Source: Prosthecobacter gellanilyticus
GTDB taxonomy: Bacteria > Verrucomicrobiota > Verrucomicrobiia > Verrucomicrobiales > Verrucomicrobiaceae
Length of the DNA stretch: 64,000 nt
Assembly: GCF_007992435.1 (NCBI RefSeq)
Contig: NZ_BKAG01000001.1
Span: 62,001-126,000 of the forward strand
Reading direction: 5' to 3'
The notes under the pieces were generated by a model, which saw only the letters and a program-made list of their open reading frames with translations, was not told where the DNA came from and did not search any database. Both the position numbers and the translations under genes were made by a program. This document shows, one piece after another, positions 61,569-64,000 of the stretch. The stretch's first letter is position 1, and each line of letters opens with the position of its first letter.

Positions 61569-62168
61569 ATGAAGATCATCGCCCATCGTGGAGGCATGCA
61601 GAGCGGGTTCCAAAACTCTCCCGAAGGCGTGCGCTTGGCGGCCCGGCATGGTGCGGATTTCGTGGAGCTTGATGTCGTCATGAGTGCCGAATGCACGTTT
61701 CATTGCGCGCATGGACTGGGCCGTCAGAACACTTTGCACGACTGCCTCGCGGAGATGCCCGACGGTTTGGGGTTGATCGCGCACCTCAAAGGTCCTTATG
61801 CGGAGGCAGAACTTCAGCAATTGATAGAAGCCATCACCTGCCATCTACCCCTCAGCCGGGTCATCTTTGCCTCGCATCGCTCCAGCGTGCTCATCGCGTT
61901 GCAGCGGACAGTTCCCGAGGCGCAATTGGCGCGGTTCGGTCTGTTTCCGGCCATCGTCGCGCTCTGGAAGCAGCAGCCCTGGAAGCACTGCCTGATCAAC
62001 CAGTCCGTGCTGCTCAGGTGGCACGTCCTCAGACTTCAGCAGAAGGGCTATGTCGTCTTCGCCAGTTGTGTGTGGGAGTTTCGCAGCCGTCGCGCCGTCC
62101 AGGACCTCGGCGTCGACGGTGCCTTTGTGAATCTACATCAGACGCCAAAGAGCAGGGCAGCGGCGTAA
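61569..62168 (+). CDS. Glycerophosphodiester phosphodiesterase-like protein
   Basis: A compact GDPD-like TIM barrel of 199 residues. N-terminal HRGG with a following Asn (FQNSPEG) and the acidic pair in ADFVELDV near 33-40 match the catalytic and metal residues; CAHGL near 52 gives the second His. The protein is short for the family (usually 230 or more residues), so a strand or helix may be missing. It could hydrolyse glycerophosphodiesters or related phosphodiesters. Confidence 0.7.
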   Translation: MKIIAHRGGMQSGFQNSPEGVRLAARHGADFVELDVVMSAECTFHCAHGLGRQNTLHDCLAEMPDGLGLIAHLKGPYAEAELQQLIEAITCHLPLSRVIFASHRSSVLIALQRTVPEAQLARFGLFPAIVALWKQQPWKHCLINQSVLLRWHVLRLQQKGYVVFASCVWEFRSRRAVQDLGVDGAFVNLHQTPKSRAAA

Positions 62169-62190
62169 CCTAGGTGTCACCCCGCACACC

Positions 62191-62499
62191 ATGCCAGGCG
62201 CCCTATCCATCATCATCGGCATCCTCGCCGTTGCGTTTTTCGTGTGGTTGTTCATCCCCACCAAGTCTACGGCTCCGCCGTCGGATGCCGCCGGAAACCC
62301 GCTGATCGATCCGGACGACTCCTACCAGATCGGCATGCTGGTGGGACTGACGGGCGGCTCTATTCCAGACGCGGCGGTCATGCGCTATGCCCTCAGCCGC
62401 TTCAAGGAGATCCACGGCAGACCCGCCACCACCCAGGACATCGGCATCGTCCTCGGCCTCATCTCCTCCCAGAACGGCGGAGATGGCACCGAGGTCTAG
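62191..62499 (+). CDS. Small single-span membrane protein
   Basis: A 102-residue protein with one N-terminal hydrophobic segment (LSIIIGILAVAFFVWLFI, about 5-22) and a polar tail with repeated GL/GI helical pieces (YQIGMLVGLTGGSIPDAAVM). No family recognised. It precedes lpdA by 174 bases. Confidence 0.55.
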   Translation: MPGALSIIIGILAVAFFVWLFIPTKSTAPPSDAAGNPLIDPDDSYQIGMLVGLTGGSIPDAAVMRYALSRFKEIHGRPATTQDIGIVLGLISSQNGGDGTEV

Positions 62500-62672
62500 G
62501 CGGGGCCTCGCGGAACCTGTCCTTGAGGTCCTTTTTGTCCTTCCTCAGGGCATCGCTGTCATCCAAAGCCCCGTCTCACGCGCCCCTCCCCTGCGCACGG
62601 GGGCATTCTACGGTTGAACTGCCCCAGCCCCTGCGCTTTTCTCAGGCTGTCATTTCCCCCAACACACCTCAC

Positions 62673-64000
62673 ATGAACTACGACCTCATCGTCATCGGCG
62701 GCGGGCCTGCGGGCTACGTCGGAGCCATCCGCGCAGCGCAACTCGGCAAAAAAGTGGCCTGCGTTGAAAACGACCGCGCAGGGGGCACCTGCCTGAACTG
62801 GGGTTGCATTCCTACCAAGGCCCTGCTGAAGAACGCTGAGCTGTACCATACCCTCACGCATCGCGCGGACGAGTTTGGCCTGAAGATCAGCGGCCTGGAG
62901 TATGACTGGTCAAAAGTCATCGGCCGCAGCCGTGGCGTCTCTGACAAGCTGAACAAGGGTATCGAGTTCCTCTTCAAGAAAAACAAAGTCGACTACCTCA
63001 AGGGCACCGGCAGCATCCCTGCCGCTGGCAAGGTGGAAGTGACCGCTGCCGACGGTAAAAAGGAAACCCATGAGGCTGCGAACATCCTCATCACCACCGG
63101 TGCGAAGACCCGCCCCATGCCCGGCTTCCCCTTCAATGGCACCACCGTCATTGGCAGCAAAGAGGCCATGACCCTGGCGAAGCAGCCGAAGAGCATCATC
63201 GTCATCGGTGCCGGCGCCATCGGCATCGAGTTCGCCTACTTCTTCAATGCCTACGGCACCAAGGTGACCGTCGTCGAGATGATGCCTGACATCCTCCCGG
63301 TCGAGGACACCGAAGTCAGCAAGACCGTCGAGAAAAGCCTGACCAAGGCCGGCATCCGCATCCTGACCAACACCAAGGTCACCGGCACGTCTGAGGACGG
63401 CAAAGGCGTGAAGATCACCGTCGAAGGCGCCGCCAATGAAACCCTCGAGGCCGAAGTGGCCCTCGTCGCCATCGGCGTGGCCCCCGTGCTGCCCGGCGGC
63501 ATGGAACTGAAGCTCAGCGATCGCGGCTGGCTGCAGACCGACGCCCGCTACCAGACCAACGTCAAAGGCATCTACGGTGCTGGCGATATCATCGGGCCGC
63601 CCTGGCTCGCCCACGTGGCCAGCTATGAGGCCGTGCAGGCGGTCGAAGGCATGTTCACCAAGCACACGCCGAAGAAGGTCGACGTCTTCCCAGGCTGCAC
63701 CTACTGCCATCCGCAGGTGGCCAGCATCGGCCTCACCGAGCGCGCCGCGAAGGAAAAGGGCCTCAAGTACAAGGTGGGCAAGTTCCCTTACCAGGCCAGC
63801 GGCAAGGCCCTCGCAGCCGGCGAGCCGGAAGGCTTCGTGAAGATCATCTACGGCGAGCCGCATGGCGAGATCATCGGCGCCCACATGGTCGGCAGTGAGT
63901 GTACGGAAATGGTGGCCGAGATCGGCCTCGCCATGAACCTCGAAGCCACCTGGGACGAGATCGAAGCCACCATCCACGCCCATCCGACCCTGTCGGAAAT
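62673..64000 (+). CDS. lpdA: Dihydrolipoyl dehydrogenase (3' truncated)
   Basis: E3 flavoprotein shared by pyruvate, 2-oxoglutarate and glycine-cleavage complexes; 442 complete codons are visible before the window ends. FAD motif VIGGGPAGYVGAIRAAQLG at residue 7, redox disulfide GGTCLNWGCIPTKALL near 37-52, NAD-binding GAGAIGIEFAYFF near 176, ATG motif-like YGAGDIIG near 305, and the C-terminal His-Glu pair in HAHPTLSE at the very end. The last 15-25 residues lie beyond the window. Confidence 0.95.
   Translation, partial: MNYDLIVIGGGPAGYVGAIRAAQLGKKVACVENDRAGGTCLNWGCIPTKALLKNAELYHTLTHRADEFGLKISGLEYDWSKVIGRSRGVSDKLNKGIEFLFKKNKVDYLKGTGSIPAAGKVEVTAADGKKETHEAANILITTGAKTRPMPGFPFNGTTVIGSKEAMTLAKQPKSIIVIGAGAIGIEFAYFFNAYGTKVTVVEMMPDILPVEDTEVSKTVEKSLTKAGIRILTNTKVTGTSEDGKGVKITVEGAANETLEAEVALVAIGVAPVLPGGMELKLSDRGWLQTDARYQTNVKGIYGAGDIIGPPWLAHVASYEAVQAVEGMFTKHTPKKVDVFPGCTYCHPQVASIGLTERAAKEKGLKYKVGKFPYQASGKALAAGEPEGFVKIIYGEPHGEIIGAHMVGSECTEMVAEIGLAMNLEATWDEIEATIHAHPTLSE

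Overview
The window looks like chromosomal DNA from a member of the Verrucomicrobiota, most likely a Prosthecobacter/Verrucomicrobium-like species. This is inferred from gene content. There are three DUF1501 proteins with Tat signals, a planctomycete-type cytochrome operon (DUF1549/DUF1553 plus a CxxCH/WD40 protein), and a large SGNH/dehydrogenase/cytochrome c fusion. There are also many secreted proteins with carboxypeptidase-regulatory folds, a GxxExxY protein, high GC, and start codons that mostly lack a clear Shine-Dalgarno sequence. No rRNA, tRNA or CRISPR array was recognised.

Layout. Bases 1-3950 hold the end of tatC, a Fur-family regulator, an APC permease and a GT4 glycosyltransferase. 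Bases 4181-10417 are a leftward block: DUF1501, an ABC ATPase, an M14 carboxypeptidase-like protein, a carboxypeptidase-regulatory protein and an SMP-30 lipoprotein. Next comes an 800-residue protein of unknown function whose gene lies exactly between two copies of a 32-bp direct repeat, which looks like an insertion. From 13077 to 19368 come a PQQ-type propeller with an EF-hand insert, an acyl-CoA synthetase, a TolC-like protein, a GT2 and a methyltransferase. dnaE occupies 19985-23557. An ECF sigma/anti-sigma pair with a membrane protein follows at 24219-26792.

Bases 27102-39745 carry a DUF5009 acyltransferase-like membrane protein, an SDR/MFS pair, an AlgH-family protein, a TatD nuclease, an alpha/alpha-toroid secreted protein with DUF1501, the divergent SGNH/dehydrogenase/cytochrome fusion and a lipoprotein. 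Bases 39775-48140 are a leftward operon DUF1501 > DUF1549/DUF1553 > cytochrome/WD40/PPC. It is interrupted by an opposite-strand GxxExxY gene bounded by inverted repeats. A 1788-residue secreted multidomain protein follows, then ruvA, nuoB-nuoC separated from the rest of complex I, and a group of small genes at 57571-62499. That group includes DUF4256, unknowns, an HExxH protein, a DUF4375-like protein and a GDPD-like protein. The window ends inside a dihydrolipoyl dehydrogenase gene.

Themes. Exported proteins dominate, and Tat (tatC at the left edge) would be the route for the DUF1501 proteins. Intergenic regions are rich in short palindromes and paired inverted repeats from at least six families. 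The strongest leads are the direct-repeat-flanked 800-residue gene, the GxxExxY unit inside the cytochrome operon, the nested palindrome array at 43478-43733 and the accessory cluster at 58842-61545.
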